Positions 52,261-61,013 of a DNA stretch of 64,000 bases are shown here, piece after piece. A program made the translations under genes and the position numbers. Each line of letters opens with the position of its first letter. The first letter of the stretch is position 1. The notes below the pieces were generated by a model. The model was not told where the DNA came from. It did not search any database and saw only the letters and a list, made by a program, of their open reading frames with translations. The DNA is taken from positions 1 through 64,000 of the forward strand of contig NZ_LDWR01000002.1 of assembly GCF_001039005.1 (NCBI RefSeq), given 5' to 3'. This DNA comes from Burkholderia cepacia. Its GTDB lineage: Bacteria; Pseudomonadota; Gammaproteobacteria; Burkholderiales; Burkholderiaceae.

Positions 52261-53166
52261 TCAGTGTCGCCCGCCCGACACCCCCGCGTTTCCCGTCATC
52301 TTCAGCCAGTCCTTGAACGCTCGCACGGCGTCGTCGTCCGCTCGCGCGGATGCCACATACGTGAAGTAGCGCCACGGCGGCAACGCCGGTTCGCTGAACG
52401 GCTGCACGAGCCGGCCTTCGGCGATGTCGTCCGCGACAAGTGCGATCGGTCCCATCGCGACGCCGAGCCCGTCGAGCGCGCCTTGCAGCGTCAGGTAGAA
52501 ATGCTCGAGCGTGAGCGAGTGTCGCGGCACGAGATTCGCGTGCCCGGCCGCCGCGAGCCATTCGGGCCACATGCCCGGATAGGTTGCCGCGTGCAGCAGC
52601 GTGAAGCCGGCGAGATCGGCAGGCGTATGCAACGGCCGGCCCTCCAGCAGCTTCGGCGCACACACCGGCAGCCGCACTTCGGACAGGAATTCCTCGGCGA
52701 CGTAACCGTCGATGGCCTGCGGGCCGCCGCGAACGATCAGGTCGACCTTGTCGCGGAGCTTCTCGATCGGCTCGTTCGACGTCGACAGCCGCACCTCGAT
52801 GGTCGGGTGCGCGACCTGGAACGACGACAACTTCGGCACGAGCCACCTCAACGAAAACGTCGCGGGCGCACTGACGCGCAGCACCCGCTGCTGCGCGTGG
52901 CCGAAGTGTTGTGCGGTGGCGAGCGCGATCCGGTCGAACGATGCGCCGACCTCGGCGAGATACGCGCGACCGGCGTCGGTCAGTTCGACGCGCCGGTTGT
53001 GGCGTTCGAACAGCGACCGCCCGAGCCACGCCTCCAGTTGCTGCACGTGCCGGCTGATCGCGCCGTGCGTCACGCACAGCTCGTCGGCAGCCAGCGTGAA
53101 GCTGCCGAGCCGCGCGGCGGCTTCGAACGCGCGCAGCGAATTCAACGGAGGAAGGCGTCGGGCCAT
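52261..53166 (-). CDS. LysR-family regulator (GcvA-like), divergent from the PurA paralogue
   Basis: The 301-residue protein begins MARRLPPLNSLRAFEAAARL with the GcvA-type helix-turn-helix (SFTLAADELCVTHGAISRHV near residues 21-40) and effector domain. It is divergent from the purA-like gene with 140 bases between their starts. A comparatively AT-rich stretch near 53175-53215 may carry the shared operator. It is a candidate regulator of that gene, a rare arrangement for purine synthesis genes. The effector is unknown. Confidence 0.9.
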   Translation of the reverse strand: MARRLPPLNSLRAFEAAARLGSFTLAADELCVTHGAISRHVQQLEAWLGRSLFERHNRRVELTDAGRAYLAEVGASFDRIALATAQHFGHAQQRVLRVSAPATFSLRWLVPKLSSFQVAHPTIEVRLSTSNEPIEKLRDKVDLIVRGGPQAIDGYVAEEFLSEVRLPVCAPKLLEGRPLHTPADLAGFTLLHAATYPGMWPEWLAAAGHANLVPRHSLTLEHFYLTLQGALDGLGVAMGPIALVADDIAEGRLVQPFSEPALPPWRYFTYVASARADDDAVRAFKDWLKMTGNAGVSGGRH

Positions 53167-53306
53167 TGTGTCGTTTCGCGTGATATTTCCTCACGCGACG
53201 TCTCAGGTTTAATCGTTTGATCGGGCGATCCAGCTCCGCCAATATGGCACACAAATGGCCGGCTCGGCCGAATCAGTGTCTGAATTTCTCACATGGAGTG
53301 TGGAGC

Positions 53307-54602
53307 ATGTCGAACGTGGTGGTCGTGGGCGCCCAATGGGGCGACGAAGGCAAGGGGCGCGTCGTGGACTGGCTGGCCGCACAGGCCGATCTCGTCGCAC
53401 GCTACAACGGTGGCCATAACGCGGGCCATACGCTGGTCGTCGACGGCAAGACGTACAAGCTCGCGCTGCTGCCGAGCGGCGTCGTGCGCGGCAAGCGCGG
53501 CGTGATCGGCAACGGCGTGGCGCTCGATCCGGAAGCGCTGCTCGCGGAAATCGGGCGAATGGCCGAACTCGGGCTGTCGGTGACGCCGGACAATCTGTCG
53601 ATCGCCGAGAACGCGACGCTGGTGCTGCCGATTCACCGCGCGATCGACCAGGCGCAGGAGCGTCTGCGTCGCGAACCCATCGGCACCACGCTGCGCGGGA
53701 TCGGGCCGGCGTACGAGGACAAGGTCGGGCGCCGCGGGCTGCGCGTCGACGATCTCGCGGAACCCGGCCAGCTTGCCGGCAAGCTCGACGTGCTCGTCGA
53801 GCATCACAACGCGTGGTTCCGTGGCCTGGGGCTCGACGAGTATTCCCGTGACGCGATGCTGGCGACGCTGGTCGACCTTGCGCCGAAGATCCTGCCGTTC
53901 GTGCGCCCGGTCTGGGCCGACCTCAACGACGCGACCGACCGCGGCGAGCGCATCCTGTTCGAAGGCTCGCAGGCCGTGATGCTGGACATCGACTGGGGCA
54001 CGTACCCGTTCGTGACGTCGTCGGGCACTGTCGCATCGGCGGCGGCGTCCGGCACGGGCCTCGGCGCGTCGAAGCTCGGCCACGTGCTGGGCGTGACCAA
54101 GGCGTATGCGACGCGTGTCGGCGGCGGACCGTTCCTCACCGAGCTGACCAATGCAACCGGCGAAACGCTGCGCGCGCGCGGGCAGGAATTCGGCGTCAAC
54201 ACCGGCCGGCCGCGACGCTGCGGATGGCTCGATGCCGCGCAACTGCGCCAGGCCGTCAGGATCTCGGGCATCGATTCGCTGGCGCTCACCAAGCTCGACG
54301 TGCTCGACGGCTTCGCGTCGATCGAGCTGTGCGTCGGCTACGAACTCGATGGCGCGCGGGTCGACCATCTGCCCGCGAGCCTCGATGCACAGTCGCGTGC
54401 GAAGCCGGTCTACGAACGGTTCGACGGCTGGCACGGCACCGTGAAGGGCGTGCGTGAGCGCGCGGCGCTGCCGCAGGCCGCGCAGGATTTCATTGCGCGT
54501 GTCGAAGCGGTCGCGGGTGTGCCGGTATCGATGATCACGACCGGTGCGGAGCGCGACGACACGATCGTGCTGAGCAATCCGTTCGATGCGGCGGCTGCGT
54601 AA
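53307..54602 (+). CDS. purA: Adenylosuccinate synthetase family protein, divergent paralogue
   Basis: The 431-residue protein carries the PurA P-loop region GAQWGDEGKGR with Asp13 and Lys16, and NAGHT with His41, so the basic GTP/IMP/aspartate machinery is present; GRPRRCGWLD and TKLDVLDG are also standard. Several normally invariant segments are altered: the IMP-binding loop reads TTLRGIGPAYEDK (Leu129 for the usual Gly), EGAQG has become EGSQA (219-223), and DIDHGTYP with TSSN has become DIDWGTYP (Trp230) with TSSG (Gly240). Normal PurA joins IMP and aspartate. This copy could be a divergent isozyme or act on a related nucleotide. GGAG eight bases before 53307 sets the start. Confidence 0.87.
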   Translation: MSNVVVVGAQWGDEGKGRVVDWLAAQADLVARYNGGHNAGHTLVVDGKTYKLALLPSGVVRGKRGVIGNGVALDPEALLAEIGRMAELGLSVTPDNLSIAENATLVLPIHRAIDQAQERLRREPIGTTLRGIGPAYEDKVGRRGLRVDDLAEPGQLAGKLDVLVEHHNAWFRGLGLDEYSRDAMLATLVDLAPKILPFVRPVWADLNDATDRGERILFEGSQAVMLDIDWGTYPFVTSSGTVASAAASGTGLGASKLGHVLGVTKAYATRVGGGPFLTELTNATGETLRARGQEFGVNTGRPRRCGWLDAAQLRQAVRISGIDSLALTKLDVLDGFASIELCVGYELDGARVDHLPASLDAQSRAKPVYERFDGWHGTVKGVRERAALPQAAQDFIARVEAVAGVPVSMITTGAERDDTIVLSNPFDAAAA

Positions 54603-54901
54603 CGCGTCAAACGTGACGTAAATCGCGGGTCGGCATCGTGGTCGCCGGGTAGTTTTTGCCGACCCGATGCCGTTGGCGGGTCAGCGCGTTCGATCGCATA
54701 CACACCGCTTCCGGACGTCGCGCGCATGGCTGCTCCGCGACACGATTCGGCGTCCGGATCACGCAGCGTACGGCGAACTGGACACGCCTGCAGCGCTGCT
54801 GTACTGTTCCGCACAATTCGCGCCAGACCGGCTTCGGCCGGCGCCGCCGGCACCATGGCCGCACGGCGGCGCGACGTGATCTCAATGCCGGGGACAGGTC
54901 G

Positions 54902-55852
54902 ATGGACACGTTACAGATGATGCGCATTTTCGTGCGGGTCGCGGAGGAGGGCAGCTTCACGAGCGCGGCCCAGCGCCTCGACATCACGACGGCCTACGCA
55001 TCGCGTTCGGTCGCGCAGCTCGAAACGCATCTGCGCACGCGCCTGCTCAACCGCAGCACGCGCCGCATCGCGCTGACCGACGCCGGGCAGCGTTATCTCG
55101 ACCGCTGCCAGCGCATCCTCGGCTATATCGACGAAGCGGAAGCCGAGGCGGCGGACGCACAGGTGAAGCCGTCGGGACGGCTGCACGTTCACGCGACGAC
55201 GAGTTTCGGCCAGGCCTATGTCGTACCCGCGGTCGTGCGCTATCGGCAGCGCTATCCGTCGGTCGCGGTCGAGCTGACGCTGTCGCAGCATGTGCCCGAC
55301 ATCATCGACGAAGGCTACGACGTGTCGCTGCAGTTGAGCACGGCGGAGTTGCCCGATTCGGGGCTCGTGTCGCAGCGGCTCGGCGAGGTGCACAGCGTGT
55401 TGTGCGCGTCGCCCGCCTATCTGAAGGAGCGCGGCACGCCGCGCACGGTGCGCGAGCTTGAAGGGCATGCGTGCCTGCAGATCGTCACGCCGGTGTTCCC
55501 GCGCGATCGCTGGCATCTCGACGGCCCGGACGGCCACGAGACGTTCGACCTGCCGTTGCCGGACTTCCAGGTGAACATCGCCGATGCGCTGGGTGGCGCG
55601 CTGCGCGCCGGCCTCGGGATCGGTTCGCTGCCGATGTCGTCCGCGCTGCCCGCGCTCGCGAGCGGTGCGCTGGTGCGTGTGCTGCCTGATTACCGGTTGC
55701 AGAAGCTGACGGTCTACACGCTGTACGCGTCGCGTCAGTATCTCGATGCGAAGATTCGCACGTTCGTCGATTTCCTGCGGGAATGCGTACCCGAAATGCT
55801 GGCCGCCGACGAGGCTGCGCTGAACGCTTCCTGTAATTCCCGGGATTCCTGA
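54902..55852 (+). CDS. LysR-family regulator
   Basis: The 316-residue protein has a LysR helix-turn-helix (EEGSFTSAAQRLDITTAYAS near residues 15-34; LLNRSTRRIALTDAGQRYLD) and an effector domain of the CrgA/DmlR type (ATTSFGQAYVVPAVVRYRQR). The start at 54902 follows GGGGACAGG. It lies 300 bases after the purA paralogue on the same strand; a downstream target is not evident. It differs in sub-branch from the GcvA-type regulator at 52261. Its last residues are CNSRDS. Confidence 0.88.
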   Translation: MDTLQMMRIFVRVAEEGSFTSAAQRLDITTAYASRSVAQLETHLRTRLLNRSTRRIALTDAGQRYLDRCQRILGYIDEAEAEAADAQVKPSGRLHVHATTSFGQAYVVPAVVRYRQRYPSVAVELTLSQHVPDIIDEGYDVSLQLSTAELPDSGLVSQRLGEVHSVLCASPAYLKERGTPRTVRELEGHACLQIVTPVFPRDRWHLDGPDGHETFDLPLPDFQVNIADALGGALRAGLGIGSLPMSSALPALASGALVRVLPDYRLQKLTVYTLYASRQYLDAKIRTFVDFLRECVPEMLAADEAALNASCNSRDS

Positions 55853-56119
55853 GTTCGGCACTACCGGTGCGTAGTGCACCGTGCTTCGTTCAGGCGAAGC
55901 AATTAATTTGCAATCCTGCCTTTATAGAAGGCGTCCAGCAGGCGTCCGCGATGGACCCGGGCAATGATGCCCGGGCAATCGGCGCCCTTATGAGAACGCT
56001 TGCTTTCGATATCGAACATCGTTGGTTCGATGCGCGGCGCCAACCTCCTAGAATCGGTTCGACCTGCTTCATCGCATGCGTGTGCCAATCCGCACTCACT
56101 CCATCGAATCCGAAACGAC

Positions 56120-57088
56120 ATGGCAGACCGACTATCCAGAACCCGCCGCCGGCTTCTTCATGCCGGCCTGGCGATCGCGACGGGCGCCGCTCACCCGGGC
56201 TTCGCGCTGGCGAGCACGGCCGGTGCGCGGACGTTGCGCATCGGTTATCAGAAAGGGCCGCTCAGCCTGCTGAAGGCGCGCGGCACGTTGCAGGGCAAGC
56301 TCGCGACACTCGGCGTGAACGTTACATGGACCGAGTTTCCGTCGGGACCGCCGCAGCTTGAGGCGCTGAACGCGGGATCGATCGACTTCGGCGACGTCGG
56401 CGAGGCACCGCCGATCTTCGCGCTCGCGGCCGGCGCGCCGCTCGTCTATTACGCGCAGACGCCGGCCGGCCCCGCGGCCGAAGCGGTGGTCGTCGCGAAG
56501 GATTCGCCGGTCAGGACCTTTGCGGACCTGCGCGGCAAGCGCATCGCGCTGGTGAAGGGATCGAATACGCACTTCCTGCTGGTCCGGCTGTTGCAGGCCG
56601 CGAAGCTCAACTACACGGACGTCACGCCGGTCTGGCTGTCGCCGTCCGATGCGCGGGCCGCGTTCGAGAATCGTTCGGTCGACGCGTGGATCATCTGGGA
56701 TCCGTTCCTCGCGGTGGTCCAGCAGGCATTTGGCGCGCGCATCGTCGCGGACGGCACGGGGCTCGTCGAGAATCGCGGCTACTACTTCGCGTCGCGCAGC
56801 TATGCGCAGCGCAATGCCGACGTGCTGGACGTCGCCGTGTCGGAACTGACGGCGGTTCAGCGATGGCTCGATGCGAACCGCGCGCAGGGCGCGGCCGAGT
56901 TCTCGAAGCTCTGGGGGATTCCGGAGCCTGCCGTGGCGCTTGCGTTTCGCCGCGCGCGCTTCGGCGTCGAACCCGTCACGCGCGACACGCTCGCGTATCA
57001 GCAGCGCATCGCAGACGTGTTCTACCAGGCCGGCATCCTGCCGAAACGCGTCGACGTCAGCCAGGCTGCGCCGCCCGCGCTCGCGTGA
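56120..57088 (+). CDS. SsuA-like aliphatic sulfonate ABC binding protein, Tat-type signal
   Basis: The 322-residue protein has an N-terminus with TRRRLLHAG (about residues 8-16) followed by a hydrophobic run and an Ala-x-Ala site at GFALA, resembling a Tat signal. The mature part shows LRIGYQKGPLSLLKARGTLQ, TWTEFPSGPPQLEALNAGSI and VGEAPPIFALAAG, matching SsuA/nitrate-sulfonate-taurine binding proteins. No transporter genes are adjacent, so permease partners lie elsewhere. It fits the sulfur-scavenging theme with sfnG/msuE. The ATG at 56120 is preferred over an upstream one lacking signal-peptide character. Confidence 0.87.
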   Translation: MADRLSRTRRRLLHAGLAIATGAAHPGFALASTAGARTLRIGYQKGPLSLLKARGTLQGKLATLGVNVTWTEFPSGPPQLEALNAGSIDFGDVGEAPPIFALAAGAPLVYYAQTPAGPAAEAVVVAKDSPVRTFADLRGKRIALVKGSNTHFLLVRLLQAAKLNYTDVTPVWLSPSDARAAFENRSVDAWIIWDPFLAVVQQAFGARIVADGTGLVENRGYYFASRSYAQRNADVLDVAVSELTAVQRWLDANRAQGAAEFSKLWGIPEPAVALAFRRARFGVEPVTRDTLAYQQRIADVFYQAGILPKRVDVSQAAPPALA

Positions 57089-57133
57089 CGGCATCGCCGG
57101 CGCGGGATTTGCTCAACGCGTGACGCAAGCGGC

Positions 57134-58114
57134 CTACGGCGCGACGCGGGACAGCGGCACCGCTTCGCCGCGCAGCTTCGCGACGTCGCGGCCCGGCGCC
57201 TCGCCGAAGAGCCGCGCGTATTCGCGGCTGAATTGCGACGCGCTCACATAACCGACGCTGCGGCACGCCTGCCGCGCATCCATCGCCGACAGGCACATCA
57301 AGCGGCGTGCCTCCTGCAACCGCAGTACCTTCTGGCATTGCAACGGGCTCATCGACGTGACCGCACGGAAGTGGTGATGGAAGGTCGACGGGCTCATGTC
57401 CAGCTGTCGCGCGAGCGAGTCGACCGACATCGGATCGACGTAGTGGTCGCGAATCCACGCGACGGCGCGCGAGATGCGCTGCGTCGTCGAATCGGCCTGG
57501 CCGACCTGCGCGACGCGCGCGCCCGACGGGCCACGCAACAGGCGAATGAGGATTTCGTCGACGATCAGCGGTGCAAGCAGGTCAAGCTCGTCGGGTTGCG
57601 CGATCAGCTGCATCAGCCGCGCAACGGCGTCGACGATTTCCGGTAGGGCATCGTGCGTGTCGACCGCGCTGCAGTCGACGGCCTTCGGCAGCCCGCGCGG
57701 AAACACGCGTGGCGTGAGCGCCGCGATGCGGGCCGGGTCGAGTTCGATCTGGACGGAAAGAAACGGCTCGGCAGGGTCCGCGTGCGTCACGCGGCCGGTG
57801 ACGGGCAGGTCGGCTGTCGCGACCAGCATCCGCGATTCGTCGATCACGTAGGTGTTGTCGCCGATGCGCATCGACTTCGCGCCTTGCCCGACGACGCTCA
57901 TGCACGCGTGGTGCACGCCGTGGTGCCAGTGCGTCGGCGACGCGGATACGCGGGCGATGCGCATGCCGCGCACCGGTAGTTCGAACGTGCCGTCGTGTGG
58001 CGCGTAGGCGGCGATCAATGCCGCGAGCCGGGCTGCGGGCGACCGGGCAGGCGACCGGGGGGCGTGACCTGGCGTGGTGCGCGGTAGCGGCGGCGTTCGG
58101 GCGTCGATTTCCAT
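57134..58114 (-). CDS. AraC-family regulator (AraC_N type)
   Basis: The 326-residue protein has an AraC_N sensing domain (ELPVRGMRIARVSASPTHWH near residues 45-64; FLSVQIELDPARIAAL) and a C-terminal double helix-turn-helix (SVDSLARQLDMSPSTFHHHF; EARRLMCLSAMDARQACRSV; GYVSASQFSREYARLFGEAP). It is convergent with the SsuA-like gene (stops 46 bases apart). The start at 58114 lacks a clear ribosome-binding site; a later start within the Ala/Pro-rich first 30 residues is possible. It resembles the AraC gene at 43614. Confidence 0.88.
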   Translation of the reverse strand: MEIDARTPPLPRTTPGHAPRSPARSPAARLAALIAAYAPHDGTFELPVRGMRIARVSASPTHWHHGVHHACMSVVGQGAKSMRIGDNTYVIDESRMLVATADLPVTGRVTHADPAEPFLSVQIELDPARIAALTPRVFPRGLPKAVDCSAVDTHDALPEIVDAVARLMQLIAQPDELDLLAPLIVDEILIRLLRGPSGARVAQVGQADSTTQRISRAVAWIRDHYVDPMSVDSLARQLDMSPSTFHHHFRAVTSMSPLQCQKVLRLQEARRLMCLSAMDARQACRSVGYVSASQFSREYARLFGEAPGRDVAKLRGEAVPLSRVAP

Positions 58115-58646
58115 GTTGTGCGGGCGAATGGCGGAGTGGTCAGTACAAGGCGCGCAACTGCGATTCCCTGTTGGCTTCCAGGCAGGGAATCGCACGGCGG
58201 TCACATCGTACGGCGAGTCGCGTACGCGGGATTGCCTAAACCTGTCGGAAATTAGCCCGATCATCCGGACCTGCAGGGCCGGCGCTCGCATTGCCCGTCG
58301 TCGCGCGGTGTGCAGCGCACAAATTCGGAAATTAAGGCAAAACAATCGCAGGATCGGGCAAGCCATTTCCCGGCGGTTTTCATACTATTGCACCTGCTGA
58401 AAGAAATGTGTTCCGGCGCGCTCGGGTGATGCGGGCAAGTGTCGCATGACGCGTGGACGCCGCCGGCCTGGCCGCGCGTGTCGCCGCCGCGATCCGCCGG
58501 AAAAGACTCAGGACTGCTATTCGAATGTTCGTGCATCGGGCCAACCGAGGCCGGCTTGCGCCCGTAGTATACCGGCGCGCGACGCGGCGGCGGATGCAGA
58601 GGCAAATAGATGCAAAGGCAGCCTTCCGCGCAGGGGAACCGGACAA
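58115..58646. other. Divergent region between AraC and LysR genes
   Basis: No gene is supported in these 530 bases. The central part (58320-58410) is AT-richer and may hold promoters. Nothing else was recognised. Confidence 0.45.
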
Positions 58647-59528
58647 ATGGACCAACTTCAATCGATTCGGGCATTCGTGACGGTAGCCAGGGAAGGCGGG
58701 TTTCGCCGGGCGGCGACGCGGCTGCGCGTGTCGACGGCGATGGCGAGCCGGCTGGTCGATGCGCTCGAGACGCGCCTCGGTGCGCGCCTGCTTCAACGCA
58801 GCACCTGCCACCAGTCGCTGACGGAAATCGGCGAGCTGTATCTCGCGCGCGTCGAGCGGATTCTCGGCGCGATCGACGAGATCGACGGCCGTTTCGTCGC
58901 GATGGGCAGCAAGCCGGAAGGCATGTTGCGCATCGCCGCGCCCGTCGCGTTCGGGCTCAGCCAGTTGAGCGCGTTGCTCGATCGCTTCGTGCACCGGTTT
59001 CCGGACGTGCGGCCGATCGTGACGCTGACCGATGCCCACGTCGACCTGACATCCGAAGCCATCGATGTCGCGTTCCTGACCGACGGCATGCCGGTTTCCG
59101 GTGCGCACGCGCTGCATACGTTGGCCGCGTACGAATCCGTGCGTGTCGCGGCACCCGGTTACGTCGCCGCGCACGGTGGCGCGGCCGCATCGGGCGACTG
59201 GCCGGACATCGCGGCCGTGCGGCTCGATCTGCCGGTGGCCGACGACGAGTACGCGGCCGGACTGCGACCCGACGCGGCGTCCGGCCATACGGGTGTCGGC
59301 CATCTCGAGATGGCGCGGCGCCTGGCCGTGGCCGGCATGGGCGCCGCGGTGCTGCCCGCGTATCTCGTCGACGCCGATCTGGCGGCCGGCACGCTGGTTC
59401 GCGTCGCGCCGGTCCGCCCGCTCGCGCCCGTCACGTTGAAGCTCGCGCACGCGCGTGCCGCACGTCTGCCGGCCGCCGCGCGAGTGTTCATCGAATTCGC
59501 CGGCGCCGCGTTCCGGCCTGCACGCTAG
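58647..59528 (+). CDS. LysR-family regulator upstream of the RND efflux operon
   Basis: The 293-residue protein has a LysR helix-turn-helix (REGGFRRAATRLRVSTAMAS near residues 15-34; LLQRSTCHQSLTEIGELYLA) and an effector domain of the CrgA/BpeT-like branch (MLRIAAPVAFGLSQLSALLD). The start follows AGGGGAACC. It lies 231 bases before an RND adaptor gene on the same strand, an arrangement used by LysR regulators of Burkholderia RND pumps such as BpeEF and CeoAB, so it probably controls that pump. The effector could be an aromatic drug, but this is inference. Confidence 0.88.
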   Translation: MDQLQSIRAFVTVAREGGFRRAATRLRVSTAMASRLVDALETRLGARLLQRSTCHQSLTEIGELYLARVERILGAIDEIDGRFVAMGSKPEGMLRIAAPVAFGLSQLSALLDRFVHRFPDVRPIVTLTDAHVDLTSEAIDVAFLTDGMPVSGAHALHTLAAYESVRVAAPGYVAAHGGAAASGDWPDIAAVRLDLPVADDEYAAGLRPDAASGHTGVGHLEMARRLAVAGMGAAVLPAYLVDADLAAGTLVRVAPVRPLAPVTLKLAHARAARLPAAARVFIEFAGAAFRPAR

Positions 59529-59759
59529 CGGCCCGGTTCGCCGCCGCGGCAACGCGCGCCCGCCGGGGCCGCGCGCTCGCCATTCTTTTTTCACGGAAGC
59601 AGTTCGGCAAACGAACGCTCCGCAGGGCGCAGTGCACGCCCGCCACACGCGCCCGCCTCCGCGACGGAAAGGAAGCGACAGCATTCCGACTTCGCGTGCG
59701 GGCCATGAGGAGACCTGGTGATTCCCATTGAAGGTCGTTTATTTGTGAGAGGTCGCTCC

Positions 59760-60998
59760 ATGCGCGTCGAACGGGTTCCATACCGCTTAATCACTGCCGC
59801 AACGGCTGCCGTTTTCCTGGCCGCGTGCGGGAAAAAAGAATCGGCGCCGCCGCCGCAAACGCCGGAAGTCGGCGTCGTCACCGTGCAGCCGCAAGCCGTC
59901 CCGGCGGTGACCGAGTTGCCGGGACGCACCAGTGCGTTTCTCGTCGCACAGGTGCGCGCACGGGTCGACGGCATCGTGCTGCGCCGTGAATTCACCGAAG
60001 GCACGGACGTCAAGGCCGGCCAGCGCCTCTACAAGATCGATCCGGCGCCGTACATCGCCGCGCTGAACAGCGCGAAGGCGACGCTGGCGAGGGCACAGGC
60101 GAACCTCGTGACGCAGAACGCGCTGGTCGCGCGCTACAAGGTGCTGGTGGCGGCGAACGCGGTCAGCAAGCAGGACTACGACAACGCGGTGGCCACGCAA
60201 GGTCAGGCCGCGGCGGACGTCGCGGCCGGCAAGGCAGCGGTCGACACCGCGCAGATCAACCTCGGCTACACCGATGTCGTGTCGCCGGTCTCGGGCCGTG
60301 TCGGCATCTCGCAGGTGACGCCGGGCGCCTACGTGCAGGCGAGCCAGGCGACGCTGATGTCGACGGTGCAGCAGCTCGACCCGGTGTATGTGGATCTCAC
60401 GCAATCGAGCCTCCAAGGGCTGAAGCTGCGCCAGGACGTGCAGAGCGGGCGTCTGAAGACGACCGGCCCGGGCGCCGCGAAGGTGTCGCTGGTGCTGGAA
60501 GACGGCAAGACCTATGCGGAGCCGGGCAAGCTGCAGTTCTCGGACGTGACGGTCGACCAGACCACCGGCTCGGTGACGATCCGTGCGCTCTTCCCGAACC
60601 CGGGCAAGGTGCTGCTGCCGGGGATGTTCGTGCGTGCACGGATCGAGGAAGGCGTGAACGAGAACGCGTTCCTGGTGCCGCAGATCGGCGTCACACATGA
60701 CCAGAAGGGCCAGGCGATCGCGCTGGTGGTGAACGCCGGCAACAAGGTCGAGACGCGACCGTTGACGACGACCGGCACGTACGGCCAGAACTGGATCGTC
60801 GAAGGCGGTCTGGAGGCGGGTGATCACGTGATCGTGCAGGGCGTCGACAAGGTGCGTCCGGGCGCGACCGTGAAGACCGTCGCGGCACAGCTTGCACCGG
60901 CACCGGACACCGCATCCGCCACACCGGCAAGCGCCGCGCCGGCGAGTACCGCCGCCCATGCTGCAGCAAGTTCGGCCGTCGCATCGGCCGCGCAATAA
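59760..60998 (+). CDS. RND efflux periplasmic adaptor lipoprotein (AcrA-like)
   Basis: The 412-residue protein has a lipoprotein signal (lipobox LAAC, Cys23), then the split lipoyl domain (VRARVDGIVLRREFTEGTDV near residues 63-82; YTDVVSPVSGRVGISQVTPG near residues 170-189) around a helical hairpin, a beta-barrel and a membrane-proximal domain. It would link the RND pump to an outer-membrane channel gene expected beyond the window. GAGAGG lies about seven bases before ATG 59760; a GTG at 59718 is an alternative. The Ala/Thr/Ser-rich end (from residue 378) is likely disordered. Confidence 0.93.
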   Translation: MRVERVPYRLITAATAAVFLAACGKKESAPPPQTPEVGVVTVQPQAVPAVTELPGRTSAFLVAQVRARVDGIVLRREFTEGTDVKAGQRLYKIDPAPYIAALNSAKATLARAQANLVTQNALVARYKVLVAANAVSKQDYDNAVATQGQAAADVAAGKAAVDTAQINLGYTDVVSPVSGRVGISQVTPGAYVQASQATLMSTVQQLDPVYVDLTQSSLQGLKLRQDVQSGRLKTTGPGAAKVSLVLEDGKTYAEPGKLQFSDVTVDQTTGSVTIRALFPNPGKVLLPGMFVRARIEEGVNENAFLVPQIGVTHDQKGQAIALVVNAGNKVETRPLTTTGTYGQNWIVEGGLEAGDHVIVQGVDKVRPGATVKTVAAQLAPAPDTASATPASAAPASTAAHAAASSAVASAAQ

Positions 60999-61013
60999 CA
61001 GGGAGTCCGTTTC

